Positions 35,216-48,390 are shown, counted from the first letter of the stretch. The stretch: 58,908 nt of DNA from Phialocephala subalpina (GCA_900073065.1 FJOG01000024.1:1040591-1099498), one strand, 5' to 3'. A program made the numbers and translations. The notes: a model not told the origin generated them from the sequence alone.

Positions 35216-36573
35216 TCAATTAGCACCAAGATATCTCTTCCACCCATCTCGGACACAATACCGCTTGCCGTCCTCGCCCTCTGCGATGACGAACTTCTCC
35301 CATCTACCATCCCTTCCAGCTCCAATTACAATAATGCTGTGATCGCTGGTCCAGCCTATGATACCTTTTGGTGGTCGGAAAGCTTCCTCGCTATTCAAAG
35401 GTGTCGAACCTCCATACAAGGGTTCATCGCCAATCTCAAAGTGAACAGATGCAAAAGAATAGTCGTCCGAGAAGACCCTGGGTAGCAAAGGAATCCGGCT
35501 AAGAATTCCCCACTTTTGACCGACCTCACCATCAGTCACAGGACTTCCTCCCCCGTTACCCATCGTCGTTAATCTTCGATTCGGGCTTGCGCTACGTGCA
35601 GGCTTTGAGGGATGAGGGATGTCGAAGATATGGAGAGTCGATTTGTCTGAAGTGACTGCTAGGAGTTGCCCGGATGGTGAAATAGCCAAAGAAAAGATCG
35701 TCGCATGGTCTACTCCACGTCTCTTCTCTGTAATACGGGCGCAGTTACTGGTTGCAAAGATACGGATCAAGGTTCCCTGACGAGAGTTAGTAAGATCTTT
35801 CAGAGTATTTGGGGCAGTATTACAGTTTCACTTGCGGTAGCCAAGACCTCCCCATCTTGACTGATGTCGATAGCTCGCAGTGAGGATGTATGAGCAGGTA
35901 TGATGCTGACATTGCCTGTTGACAACTCGACCAGTTGGACTTGTCCTGGTGTTCGCCCAGGAAAGGCCAGTGTCTTCGAAGTCAAACAACACAAGCCGTG
36001 GGGATTGTCGGCGGTCTCGAAGACAGCCCAGAGGTCCGGGGGGCTCTGAAACTTGTAGACCCGTATGCTATTCTGAAGCGCAACAACTATATGGGTTCTC
36101 GAGAGTCGGACACCTCGTACGGCAGTAAGGACTGGTAGTTGAATTGCTACTTTCTGCTTTGCATCGTCCCAGATGATCACCTGTATCTTCCGTCAGCATT
36201 TGTCGAAAGATGATCATTGGAACTGACTTTATTCTGCGGGAACTTGGGCAGCTTTCCACCTCCTATCAGAGCGATAAAGTTGGCTTTTCCAAGCATCTGA
36301 ACGGCGCCTATGCCTGCATTGAAATCTGGATCGTTCAGCATTCGTCATGGTGTAGCTTTATTTTGAAATATACCTCTCGAGACTCGAAGCTGGCATGGTT
36401 CTGAGTCGAAGACTACCAAGCGGATTAGACTATACTCAGACTGACTGCGACTACGTATACTAACTGCAGAAACCTGTGTCGAGTCCTATTGCAAAGCAAC
36501 TAGCGTCCTGGTTGAAAGAGGCGGACAAGGCTGACGGATTGCTCGAGCTCTCAATCGCTGGTCTGGTATTCAT
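35216..36573 (-). CDS. HSV2: PROPPIN Hsv2 (SVP1-like protein 2, WIPI3/4 type)
   Basis: Five exons: 36465-36573, 36374-36412 (39 nt), 36228-36325, 35824-36180 and 35216-35776, giving 387 residues. Start MNTRPAIESSSN and SFNQDASCFAIGLDTGFC are typical, as are SRDFNAGIGAVQMLGKANFI and NKVIIWDDAKQK. The phosphoinositide-binding L/FRRG motif appears as KRRG (ITEKRRGVDHATIFSLA); both arginines and the glycine are kept. The family forms seven-bladed WD40 propellers that bind PI3P/PI(3,5)P2 and act in micronucleophagy and Atg2-linked lipid transfer. It is tail-to-tail with IST3 and divergent from the septin gene. Confidence 0.93.
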
Positions 36574-37348
36574 GGTGGAGGTTGTCGAGGCTCTCGGCCG
36601 TTGTAGACTCGAGGGATTCAGACTTCTCTATCGAGACTTGCGCATAGTGGTGTTCCTGGTAGGAAAGATGGCATGAAAGAACGCGTTTCTAGAAGTCTGA
36701 TAATTCTTGGACCTTTGTTGGATGCGCGCCTGATGTACGCCTCGGCGGCCGATACCGCTAGTCTGCTTCCGTGATAGACTCGCATTCGTGCTCATAATTC
36801 TTCTCCTTTGTCCACTCTCTGAAGAAAGTGGCACTCCAAAATACCAGAAACTGAGGGACTCTCATCGAGACTTAAATGTCAGAAATGATCAATAAAGTTG
36901 GAATGTCCCTTGGATAATGCTAGACATCAACTCGGTTTCAAACTCTTTCATTCAAAGTGCTTCCAGTGTCAGGACAATCTCATATAGACAGATATATAGC
37001 ATGTGTCTTTTAAATGCCAGGAGCAACAGGATGCATAGACAGAGATAGGGTACACCATAACAACAATGAGAAAACTTGCTATAACCTGTAAAGCGTCAAC
37101 TTGTGAAGTCGAATTTCTGTCAGCCTTGCGTTGGTAGAGCACTACCGAGCCAAATCGGGCACTAGCGTCACCCCATATCCCAGGAAATTTGGTGTTCAGG
37201 GGAAGGAAGCAGCGACGTTCGACCGCCAACTTCAAATTTCACGACTTTACACGAACACCTCCCAACCGCCATCTCTCACTTCGATACCCGTCAATCCAGG
37301 TCAAATTGACACAAGAGCTAGCTCATCCTTTGTGCAGACTCATCCATC
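36574..37348. promoter_or_regulatory. Divergent promoter region, HSV2/CDC11
   Basis: About 775 bp between divergent starts. Small frames have no motif. The CDC11 leader near 37200-37348 is C/T-rich. Nothing else recognised. Confidence 0.5.
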
Positions 37349-38887
37349 ATGTCTTCCCCACTGAGCGCAGTAAGTTGTCAACATCTCGTCTCATCGTAAC
37401 CTCACCCCCTTTTGGCTGTCTCGCGACCACGCTGCACCCAGCCGTTCAGCTCGCGACGGTTGCTCCTCAAGCCGGTGCTAACTCATCTTCTCCACAGATC
37501 AAGATCCGCAGAAAGAAGAATGTCAAGAAGGGAATCCAGTTCTGTTTGATGGTTTGTGGTGCTTCGGGCACAGGTACGTCGGACAACAGTCGGAGCTATC
37601 TCTTTACACCAATTGACGAAATTAGGTCGAACAACCTTCGTTAACACACTCTGTGGGAAGAAGGTTCTATCAGGAAAGGATGCAGATGATGCGCAAAATG
37701 CCCACCTCGAGGAAGGCGTCAGAATCAAGCCCATCACCGTTGGTGCGCATCACCGAATTCCACTACATCCAGAAGAACATACATACTGACCGCCGACAGA
37801 ATTAGAATTGGACGAGGAAGGAACCCGCATCTCATTGACCATTGTTGATACACCAGGATTCGGAGACCAGATTGACAACGAGGCAAGGTACAACAACACA
37901 AATTTATACCCATTTGGAACACGCATACTAATGAACATCAAGCTTCGGTGAAATCGTTGGCTATCTCGAGCGACAATACGATGACATTCTGGCAGAGGAG
38001 TCTCGTATCAAGCGTAACCCCCGTTTCCGCGACAATCGTGTCCACGCTCTTCTCTACTTTATTACCCCAACTGGACATGGGTAAGTACCATCTACTACGA
38101 TCTTGGGGATATATTCTCATCAACTTACAGCCTCCGCGAACTGGATATCGAGCTCATGAGGCGTCTTTCTCCCCGCGTCAATGTCATTCCCGTTATTGGC
38201 AAAGCAGATTCACTCACGCCAGCAGAACTTGCAGAGTCGAAGAAACTTGTCATGGAGGATATCGAACACTACCGCATTCCCGTCTACAACTTCCCTTACG
38301 ATATCGAAGAGGACGACGAAGATACGGTTGAGGAGAACGCTGAGCTCCGAGGCTTGATGCCCTTCGCAATTGTTGGTTCCGAGGAGGTGGTTGAGATTGG
38401 TGGTCGCAAGGTCCGCGCTAGACAATATCCATGGGGTGTGGTCGAGGTCGACAACCCAAGACACTCCGATTTCCTTGCCATCCGAAGCGCTCTGCTGCAC
38501 AGTCATTTGGCAGACTTGAAGGAAATTACACACGACTTCTTGTACGAGAACTACCGTACCGAGAAGCTAAGCAAGAGCGTGGAAGGTGGTGCTGGAGCGT
38601 AAGTTCTGAATCTTCTGTCGTATTTGTCCTATACTGACTTGTCTAGCGATTCTTCGATGAACCCTGAGGATCTTGCATCACAATCGGTCCGCCTGAAGGA
38701 AGAGCAACTCCGACGTGAGGAGGAAAAGCTTCGAGAAATCGAGGTCAAGGTCCAAAGGGAGATTAACGAGAAGAGACAGGAGTTGTTGGCCCGCGAGAGT
38801 CAGCTTAAGGAGATCGAGGCCAGAATGCACCGAGAGCAAAGCGCACACCTTGAGGCTACAAATGGAGCGGCGGAGTCTGAGGCGTAA
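37349..38887 (+). CDS. CDC11: Septin, Cdc11/AspA type
   Basis: Seven exons: 37349-37369 (21 nt), 37498-37573, 37626-37742, 37800-37887, 37943-38080, 38131-38598 and 38647-38887, giving 382 residues. The polybasic membrane motif is KIRRKKNVKK. G1 is GASGTGRTT, with Arg in place of the usual P-loop Lys, as in Cdc11-class septins. G3 is DTPGFGD and G4 GKADS. The septin unique element is present (RQYPWGVVEVDNPRHSDF). A C-terminal coiled coil (REEEKLREIEVKVQREINEK) ends the protein. Cdc11 takes the terminal position of the fungal septin rod and shapes septa, hyphal tips and appressoria. The Lys-to-Arg change suggests weak or absent GTP hydrolysis, known for this class. Confidence 0.94.
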
Positions 38888-39662
38888 GGGGTTTCCGAGA
38901 CTGGGGATTTGCTGCTGGTGGTTACCGCTTCGAGTTCGTGGCTTGGAGATGAGAGGACTTGCCGACTGCCATATTCGTTGTCCATAGGGATATTGGAGCT
39001 GGGGCTTCCTTTTTGCGGGTCGTTGACGGCATTTGCAAGAACTTTTCTGGCTTTGAAAAGCTAATCACGTTTTCTTATCAATTTCTAATACGCAGCCGAC
39101 TTCTTTCCCTTTCAACCACCTCGTGATAAGAGGGCCGGAAAACTGCGGATTCTCGATGGTTCTTTTCTTTGTGGTTGTAGCCAATGAAAATGTGTTTTAC
39201 CTTGCTATGCGGTTTCTCTTTTTGTGACTGTTTAAATGTAGATAGTGTAATGGTAACTGAAATCTGTAAATGTGGCATACTGAAGGCTCTTGTGACATTG
39301 CCATCGATTTGTGTAACTCTCATAGAGTAAACATCTGAGACATTGATACGAACGAAGAATTGAAACATGATAAAATGGAAGGGTGAAAGCAAGAACACGA
39401 TTAGAGGATCTACAATAGGAGAATGTTCTAATTCGGAAGGGACTTTGCTACGAACTTTGAATCATCTAAAGTTTGCAGTGGTAGCTTGCGGCTGAAATCA
39501 ACAAAGAACGGCGATACGCTTGGCACGCCCCCGCACTAAAAATTAGCTTCCGAAGTACATCACCACCTCCACCCTTCAACCAAACCAAACAAGTTGATCG
39601 TCTTTAACTTCCATCGAAACTCATTGTACTGTATCTCTCCAAAGTTAAAGATAACTTCCACG
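38888..39662. other. Intergenic between CDC11 and BXI1
   Basis: About 775 bp with CDC11 3' flank and BXI1 promoter. The minus-strand frame 39078-39398 shows no domain. No repeat seen. Confidence 0.5.
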
Positions 39663-40610
39663 ATGTCCGGAAATGCGAAATACAGCGCTGCTCCTCAGCG
39701 AGACTCGTTCGATGATCCTGCTCAGTATTCCCAGGCTCCTCCATCCTACGCTGAGCCGTCATCCTCGAGAGACGATGCCGCACTCCTTGGAGGTGGTCCA
39801 AGAAGCAGCGAAGATAATATTCCAGATGACTTCAAGGTGAGCGTGCTTTCTGCGGACATGTAGGGTAAGGGTCATGTTCTGACATGCGTTCAGTTCGGCG
39901 GCTCAGTGGCGGAGGCTACCATCGACATTCGAATGGCCTTTGTGAGGAAGGTCTACGCTATTCTCTCTGTTCAACTCATCGCGACCGCTGTCCTCAGTGC
40001 CATCTCGTTCTGGAATGTCTCCTACAAGATCTGGATCCAGACCCACGCATGGGCTATGTGGGTTTCGCTTTTCGGTGCCATTGGATTCATGCTCTTGACC
40101 TTCTGGAAGCGCAAATCGTATCCGATGAATCTGCTGGTATGAGTGTCCCTTATTACCTGGTATATCCACAAGCTAATACAATTACAGTTCCTGACAGGCT
40201 TCACTGCGCTCGAGGCATACTCCATCTCGGTCATCACCTCATTCTACGATTCGAAGATTGTCCTCCAGGCTGTCATTCTAACAGCAGGCATCTTCATCGG
40301 CCTCACTCTCTTCGCATGCCAAACTAAATACGACTTCACATCATGGATGCCATATCTGTTTGGTGGATTATGGGCACTCATCATGTTCGGCTTCGTTGCG
40401 ATGTTCTTCCCATACAGCTCTACCACGGAGTTGATCTACGGTCTGCTTGCTGCCTTGATCTTCTCAGGTTACATCTTGGTCGACACTCAACTCATCATGA
40501 GACATTATCATGTTGAGGAGGAAATCGCGGCAGCTATCAGCCTCTACCTCGACGTTATCAACCTCTTCCTCGCCATTCTCCGAATTCTCAACAGCCAACA
40601 AAATAACTAA
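39663..40610 (+). CDS. BXI1: BAX inhibitor-1 / lifeguard (TMBIM) family protein
   Basis: Exons 39663-39836, 39894-40136 and 40188-40610 give 279 residues. A Pro/Ser-rich cytosolic N-terminus (QYSQAPPSYAEPSSS) precedes seven membrane helices, starting at IRMAFVRKVYAILSVQLIAT. Family stretches: TGFTALEAYSISVITSFYDS, GLLAALIFSGYILVDTQLIM and the C-terminal EEEIAAAISLYLDVINLFLA, which carries the acidic residues of the pH-sensing TMBIM pore. These proteins are ER/vacuolar calcium-leak channels that modulate the unfolded-protein response and cell death. Length and topology match fungal Bxi1. Confidence 0.93.
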
Positions 40611-41777
40611 AGAAGGAACGCCTAGGTTAGTGGTAATCAGACATTCATTTTCTCGACAAGGCTTTATGATATTCAACTTCCTTTATGAACATTTTTCGGT
40701 GTTAAGCTAGGAGGTTTGGGGCAAAGTCGTTCTCTTGGCTTTCAAGAACAGGCTGTGTTAATAGTTCCCTTTGAATTGAAATGATAGCAACATTGCAGAA
40801 CTCACTCTCTGATCCCTTATGAAAGTGCTCCGTCAGACATGAAATGTGACTGGCGGACTGTTCACTTAGTGACTACGAGACCTCACAACTCAAGGCAGCC
40901 TTTCAGCGGACAGTCACAATCAGCCGCAGTGTCAATATTGATAGAGTCGGTGCTTCCAGTTGTCCCGAATACAGAAGGTGATTGAACATACGACAAACAT
41001 ATACCAAATATCAACCATCACAAGCAGATAATTCACGGCTAAGTCGGGTTTGAGCGATGCACGGAAGATAGCGCACACGAAAACGAAAGGCCAAGTCCTT
41101 CTGGTTCTTCGGGCGTTTTTCGAGCGCTGTCAATTTGCCCCCCTTATACAACCGAAAAGCGGCAGCAATCTGACTGCAGTGCGCAGGAGAAGCAAGCGGA
41201 GGTTGATGGTGAGCCTGTGAGGGGTCTCCATCGCCCCTCCACGGTCAGGTTACAGCTAGCACTCATGTGGAATAGGTGCGGGTTTTTAAGCTTCAGGACA
41301 GGCACGTTTTCAGGGGCTAGAGGGCCGGTGCATCAGTCAAGCGCGTGTGTGAATGTAAACGTTTGCGAACCCAACAATGAATTAACAGTCGTTTAACAAT
41401 CATTTAACCTTGATACCTGCATTTAGATTGTGACTGTGACATCTGATATTATCGACCTTCATATCGTTCGTCGATCAGGCCATGTCGAGGAGCGCAATTG
41501 AAACAGCGCCGACGAAAACATAAAACTTCGATCTCGGTAAATCCAAGCCAAATCTTCAAATCTTCACCGCCCTCCTTTCTCTTCCCTGGCAAAAGGAGCT
41601 TCGACATCTCAACAATTCACTTCCTAGTAACCTATTCTACCGTTCGACCATTATACCCTAGAATTTACGATCAGATTGCGTCCATACACGACCATTAGGA
41701 AGCCGTTGCCTCTCCCAATTGGGAGTTTTTTTCCCCGTTCGCTACCTTCTTTCTCTTCTTCGACAAGCCCGTCCGCG
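40611..41777. other. Intergenic between BXI1 and ceramide synthase
   Basis: 1.17 kb including the ceramide synthase promoter and a C/T-rich leader (41560-41777). The coding frame is open upstream to 41676 but without an ATG. No further feature seen. Confidence 0.5.
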
Positions 41778-43393
41778 ATGAGCGACTCCTCTGCCACCAA
41801 CCCAATCGAAAAGCAAGACATTGAGGTTGAAGCTGCGCCCGAATCGTCTTACCAAAATGGCAAGAATGCCACTATTCTAGAGCAGAAGGCCGCCGGGGCG
41901 CCTTCTGCCAGATATCCTATGCGCACAGTCCCCGTCAAGAGGAAGGCCAAAAAGAAAGATGAGGGACCTCTAGAGATTGTTTGTGGATGGATCGTTGAGC
42001 ATCAAATTGGTATGTTTGAAATAAAGTGTCCCATATCCACATGGAGACTGACAATTCTGCGAAGGTCTCTCCGTCAATCTTCTCATGCTTCTGTTCCTAA
42101 CACACCTATGCTTTCCACGAGCCCGCCGACACACACGGAAGTTCTTCGAGCTCTCGTACTACAATCCCGATTCCGGCGAGTACTGTGCCGGTTGGAACGA
42201 TGCTTGGATGGTTCTCTATTGGATCGTTGTATTCACTGGCCTTCGTGCCGCGGTGATGGACTATTTATTGATGCCCATGGCAAAGAAAGGTGGAATTGCA
42301 ACTGCGAAGAATCAGACCAGATTTGCTGAGCAAGCTTGGCTTCTGATATACGTCTCCGTTTTCTGGAGTTTGGGAATTGTAAGTGCATTGCAACCAATTC
42401 AAAGCCTGTTTCTAACCCAAGCAGTATATTCTCGTGAACTCCGACTACTTATTCGACTTTAATAATCTATGGACGAACTGGCCAAACCGAGAGATACCAG
42501 GTATTCGGAAATGGTACATCCTTGCGCAGTACGCCTTCTGGCTCCAGCAAATCATGGTCATAAACATCGAAGAAAGGAGGAAAGATCATTGGCAAATGTT
42601 CACACATCATATTGTGACGACCATGTTGATCTTTACAAGTTACGGCTATCATCAGACGAAAGTCGCAAACTTGATCCTTGTCATGATGGATGTGGTTGAT
42701 CTCCTTCTTCCTGTGAGTACTCAGCCAGCTATTGTCATCTCTCTCTCCTAACAAGTCTTCCAGCTCGCAAAGTGTCTGAAATACCTCGGGTACGGAACCA
42801 TCTGTGATGTCCTCTTTGGACTCTTCATGGTGGTCTGGTTCGCAGCCCGTCACGTAATTTACCTGACGATCTGCTGGTCCGTTTACGCCCATATTCCAGC
42901 GAATATCGAATACGGTTGCTATCGAGGCAAGAATGGTGCGATTGAAGGCCCATTCCCCGAGCCAGACCGATTCGGCCACCTGCTTCAACCATTCACGGAC
43001 CCGGAAGGAGTCGTGTGCTGGAATAACCAAATCAAATGGGGATTCCTAGGTGCCCTACTTTTCTTGCAAGGAATCACTTTGATGTGGTTCTACATGATCA
43101 TAGGAGTAGCAGTCCGCGTGCTTCGAGGAGGCCAAGCAGACGACGTCCGAAGTGATGATGAGGGCGACCATGAAGAAGAGACGATTGATGATACGACTTA
43201 TGAGCAACTTGATGAAGCAGAACTTCCACCATACGAAGAGGAAGTCGGAGTTGAGGCCATCAACCTCAAAGGCCGGACTTCCAACGCCAGTCGGTATAAG
43301 AAGAGTGCGAGCAGCGCCACCGGTGTCAGTTTACCCGGTCACAGCGATCGAAAGGAGTTGTTAGGCAGGATTGGATGCGATAAAGGCGTTTGA
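41778..43393 (+). CDS. LAG1: Ceramide synthase (Lag1/Lac1, TLC domain)
   Basis: Exons 41778-42009, 42065-42378, 42425-42712 and 42764-43393 give 487 residues. The cytosolic N-terminus is polar. The TLC domain contains the Lag motif with the catalytic His pair in HWQMFTHHIVTTMLIFTSYG, followed by MMDVVDLLLPLAKCLKYLG and the next helices. The C-terminus is acidic (DDEGDHEEETIDDTTYEQLD), of the kind phosphorylated by CK2 in yeast homologs. The enzyme acylates sphinganine in the ER. Filamentous fungi have two paralogs (LagA and BarA types); I cannot tell which this is. The weak acceptor GCGAAG at 42064 is the only one that keeps phase. Confidence 0.92.
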
Positions 43394-44745
43394 GAGAGAA
43401 TCGGACCTGGCGTCGATGATAATTGCATGCATGGATTTTTCAGCAAAAAGTTTCTTTGGGGGGGGGGGGCATCGACCCCACATCACTTCCTTCAATGGAC
43501 ACGATACATACCCTTCCTAGCCATCATCCAGATCCAGGCTTTCCGAAAAGAATAGTGCAGTGCATCTTACATATTTGAGAGAGCGAAGAAGAAGATTTTT
43601 GCTTTTATGAGCGGGGTGTCTTACTACCAATCTTATGGATTGGTGTCTTACATAGTTCACCCAGATTAATGACTGGATCTGGGTTTCGTTTACTGGCGTT
43701 CTACTATACCAATTTCCTATTCCATGTGGTAGTTGGGAAACTGATATTCTTTCATCAATCTGCTACATGTGAAATGGCAACCTGTTTGTTCCAAGCCGTC
43801 TTGCTCGACATGTCCCGAAATGGACAGAGTTTCATCTGATAAGAACCCGAACTTGCTTTGAGCGTTTTTGCCAAATATAAATGCTCTTGGCATTTTGATG
43901 TCCCTGATGCTTCGAATATCGGCCAAACTTCAGACCAAACTTCAAAGTGGTCTTGAGAATTAGAAACCCCAGAAGAAGCACTTCGAAGGCGATGCTTCAG
44001 ACGAAGATGCCACCATAATCTGGAGACAGAGGGGATGCATTCTCTTGGCAGTTTGCTGTCCTGGATTCAAGCTTCGAAGACGGCGTTGACAAGTGGAAAC
44101 TCCGGATGCATGCATTGCGAAGACCAAATTTCAAAGAAAATTGACATCAAAACCTATGTACATCAACGAGGAGAATCACTTGGGAGGAAAACATATGAAA
44201 TTTTAGAGTCATAATTGTTTTGGAATTGCTTGCAAGGAGCCTTCTTTGGTATACAACGACAGTCCAGATGTACCATACACACAACCATCATCCACACAAA
44301 TATAAACGCCGGAATTATGCCCAAAGCTGCTTGTAGTAAAAAGTTATTGCCTTCCTTGCCTGCCTGTCTGCCCGCTTCATACACATTGCAATCCCAAGCC
44401 GCTGTGCCTGAGTATGCGAAAAGTAAAAAGCAACAGCTACCCAGAGAACTAAGTAGGTGCTAAAGGTATCTTCGCTATCAATCAAGCAATGTATTGACTC
44501 TCCTCTAGCCAAGAGAGCCCGATTGATGATGGATTTTGTAAAAAGTAATGACGAGCTTGGTTCTAATGTTGTAACATCTTTTGACCAGCTGTCGAGAGAA
44601 TTGTTGAAGAGGGTGGGATGAAAACAAAGGAAACCGGATCATATCACATTGACCTATTACATAACTCCAACCACTCCGTGTACCGCCCAGTTCCCATTTC
44701 GTTGCAGAGGTCCCGTCCTTAAAAGGCCGTCGACTCGAATTCGCT
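43394..44745. other. Intergenic, 1.35 kb
   Basis: 3' flanks of ceramide synthase and SHO1, which converge. It holds a run of 12 G at 43458-43469. Short frames show no motif. No RNA gene recognised. Confidence 0.5.
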
Positions 44746-45850
44746 CTATAAGAGAATCAAGTAGTTCGATGGTGCGATACCCGTGTCTCCATTTTCTTTC
44801 TTGGCTTGCCACCATCTTCCACTGACGTCGGAAACTTCTAATATTTCGTGCTTTGAGAAGGAGATCTCGTTCGCATCGTCGGGGTTAGCCTCGTACGAGT
44901 AGATAGCCTTCGCTCGGTAGGGGTACTCGGTAGGTGCTACCACTTCTCCCGCTGTTGGTTCGCTGCTCATAGGACCGCTTGTAGCCAGGTTACTGGATGC
45001 TGCAGGTGCTCCATTTCCGAATCTTGGTTGAGATGAGTTCCTGTCTGCACCAGCGGCACCTCCAGGGAATCCAGCAACTGGTGACGAAGTCTCGAACCCT
45101 CCCAATTGTGCAGAAGTATACATCTGCGGTGGAACATTTGAAGAAATGGATGTATCAGGTCGGCCGTTGGTGTAACTGTTCGTCATGCCCCTTCCTCCTT
45201 GCGAAGTCCTGTGGTCCTTGTGGAGAGCGAAAGAATCGAGGTAAGCGCGAGGTACGGCTGAGGGAGTTGATCCAAAGTAAAATATCCACACAATCTATCG
45301 CCTGTCAGCATTGATCTTTAATTCCAGGCATGATATACATACGTTCACCATAGAAAGCAAAATGTGACCAGCAGCGGTTGCCTCTTTCGCACCATTCGAG
45401 GAATAAATCAAAGAATTGACAGATGAGCTGGTTAACACCAGGCCACACGCGAGGTATCCGACTATCGCTACGTGATATGTTTGAGTTGTGTCCGACGCAA
45501 TAACCACGAATACACCAATAATGCAGCACAGCATGTACGCAATGGCGAACCACGAATAATTTGGGAACGGGGTGGCGAGATGCTGAGCTGTTGCAATGAT
45601 CGACCCTACGAAAGCGATAAACCACGCGAGCTGGTCAAAGTCAGTGAGTGGAATATTCGAAGCCTCCACCTCGAGGCACAGCAGAAAGGTTGTAACTCAC
45701 CATCGCAATCGAGACGGTTGCCAGCGCGAAAGGATCCCCAAGTATATTATCCATACTCATTGTGCGCATACCACCGGTCCTCCGACCTTTGCTATCCATG
45801 CCGCCGTTCATTTTGCGGAGTGAAGGACTGTGAAGGGATCCGTAAGTCAT
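44746..45850 (-). CDS. SHO1: Sho1 osmosensor (four-helix membrane protein with SH3 domain)
   Basis: Exons 45701-45850, 45343-45630 and 44746-45294 give 328 residues. Four membrane helices start at [16 protein letters not shown] and include [34 protein letters not shown] and a [17 protein letters not shown] helix that spans the second splice. A Ser/Gly/Pro-rich linker leads to the C-terminal SH3 domain: [20 protein letters not shown] (ALYDY-like start), then RWWQAKK and [11 protein letters not shown]. Sho1 recruits Pbs2 MAPKK through the SH3 domain and feeds the Hog1 and invasive-growth MAPK routes at the plasma membrane. ATG 45850 gives [11 protein letters not shown]; an in-frame Met at 45811 is an alternative start. 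Confidence 0.94.
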
Positions 45851-48390
45851 AGAGAGAGCGGCGACGAGACCGTTCGTTCGTTTGAAGAATTATGTGAATA
45901 TCGAATCAATCGATCGATAAAGGCGAGTATCAAAAGTAATAAGGTGAAACGTAGTCGTGGCTGGGTTCAGTCCTGATTCAGCGCAAGATTCCGGGGCCGT
46001 AAGGAGTAAAATTAGTATCGTAGCAGAATGGAATCGTGATCGTGGCCACCTCACGATGCTAACAGCCTGTCCAGCAAAGGAAGGGAAGTGGAAGAATTGT
46101 CGAAGGAACGTGAAGGCGAAGCCAGGAAGAACAAGAGAGTGTGACACGTCGAGACACGTTAGGATCGGATGGAGGAGAATAGAGTAATGCGCGGCGGTGG
46201 TGTGTGTGTGAAGGGGAGGAAGGGAAGGACCAGGCCAGGAGCGAAAGAGGACGGAAGTCGAGTGGTCGGGTTCAGGAGGTGGTCTGTCCGATTCGTCTTC
46301 GGTTGAAAATCAACCCTGGAGGAGAGGCGCTTTGGATGGGGGTTTCGTCCTGTGAGGCAGAGGAGAGAACGTGCAGTGCAGAGCAGGAGAGTCGAGAAGA
46401 GGATCCGGGCGCAAGGTCGAAGTGGGCGCAGCGAAGGGCAGGGTTTCGTGTGTGTGTGTGGTCGTGGATAGTTCGTTTTCTGCTTGGTATTCTGTTCTGG
46501 TCTGGTCTCGAGGTGGTTTGCTTGAACGTCAAATCTGGGATGGGGACTTTGGTGCGAAGGCGGAGCGCTGCTGGTGGTTGTGCTTTGTGCTTTGTGCTTT
46601 GTGCTTGTGCCTGAATGTCCAGTTCGATTACGGTCGCCGGGCCTAGTAAATTTACCAGTGCTTGAATCTTAGTGCCTCAAAGCCCGCGACGGACGCGCTT
46701 GTCCAGTCGATTGAGCTCGGCTTTCCCCTGAATTTCTGAATTTTTGGCTCGCGTTTCAAGGGGGCGAGGTTCGTGATTAATGATGAGGACGAGGAGACTG
46801 TGAGACACCAGATTGATTTGCTACAGCCGCTTCAGTGCTGCCGCCGTTGATTCGCTCTACACGTCGATGCTGTTGGCGTCGCTATGTTCGATATCTGTGT
46901 GCCAGTGGGATAGGATGTGAGCGCGCTGGACTGAACGAGGACGGCGGATGGCGGTGAGAAAAGTCTCGAGGAAGCTTTAGTCTAAGTCCAGTGTAACGCA
47001 TTCTCGTCCTCAACCACGCGATTGTTGAATCAAGACGTGTGAAAAGTAAGCAACGAACAATGCTTCCTGCGTTGCGAGAAAATCGTGGCTGGTGTTGACG
47101 AAGTCTGGGGACGCTCTCCCGATGAGGGGTTCTGGACTGGACTGGTGTGGTTTCAGGTGGACATTTCACGAAAGATCGTTGCGAACATGGCATGGACATC
47201 TGGGAGCTCTTTATGGGATTCTTCTTCACGACGATCGATACTGTACATCCTCGAAAGGCTGGATCTTCCTGAACTTACGACAGCACTCTGCGGGGTTACC
47301 AATTCAATCTGGGTTGTCGTCGAACCTGCAGCCAAAACCAGGTGTATGTTCATCCAGCCACCTCCACCAATTGAATCGGTTCACATTTCGCCACAGTGGC
47401 TGTGCTCCGAAACCTTGAATTGTGGCTTACCTCGCTTGCCCAGCTTTCTATCAATACTCCGTCGCTACCAAAGTTACACCAAGTCTATCACCGTGCTGAG
47501 TTCTGCTCTTGACAAAAACAGGTTGATCACCGCTGAAACAGAATTCACACGTGGCGACGAGGTCAAGTCTCCGGAAGATGTGGCAAGAAAACGTGGTTCG
47601 AAGATCATACAGTTGGTCCGCACAACACCACAGCTCGGACCTTAAGCATCCCAGCCTCATTCCGAGAGATAAGAATCCTCCATCGACCAGGTGAACACAA
47701 TGGTGTGAATACGAACACGAGGCTTGTATTGGTAACAGATGACATATTCCATAAGAGAGTAGATATTGAAGCACTTGCCGCAAGGGAACAGAACATTGAG
47801 CACGAAATAAACTTAAATTCACCCTCCAAAATCTGCAATTATGCTTAGATAACAACTGTCATTCCCCGCATGGCCAAGAATAGACACTTGGCGGACCTGA
47901 CTGTGAGGCACATATTCTTGAGCATCAGGGCCAATGCAAGAAGCGGCATTGGAACGAGATTTCGGTATTTACATAACAGAGAGGTAACGATGCCGCCATG
48001 CCATGGCACCAAAATAAAGCCCTCAATGTCGTTGGACTGCTCACTGGCCGCGGAAATGCCGAGTTCCAAAGATAACTCCCCCAGATGAGGAACTTCAGAT
48101 CGTGAGACGCGGACCACCTGCGCTCCGGTTATGCTTGTTTCGCCGCAACCCGGACTCAATCGATGATCACCAACTCATCGAAAGCGAAGTCCACAAGTCC
48201 ACCTCAACCTCAACAGAGCCCTTCGTGGTCCAAAGTTGGTCTCCTGCGTTGTCATAATATGTATCATGGTCGTTTCCATCTGGGGATGTTTCGTTCTATA
48301 CCGTAATAGACCACAAGGAAGCTCATTTACTTCTCTTGGCATCGAGAAACATGAGATGTTCCGTTAATGCTGCACGATGACATTGGAGCC
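45851..48390. other. Intergenic, 2.5 kb upstream of SHO1
   Basis: Long upstream/leader region of SHO1 plus the 3' flank of RO10. Frames such as 47085-47645 (plus) and 47451-47855 (minus) overlap on both strands and have no recognisable domain. It holds a (GT)n tract near 46446-46459 and a 7-bp direct repeat at 46581-46606. Confidence 0.45.
46581..46606. repeat. TGCTTTG direct repeat, ~3.5 units
   Basis: Three perfect copies of TGCTTTG followed by a partial TGCTTG. It lies in the SHO1 upstream region. Confidence 0.9.

Noticed and set aside
47085..47645. 186-codon plus-strand frame
   Set aside because: No motif, overlapped by minus-strand frames, no splice continuation. Composition is not convincing as protein.
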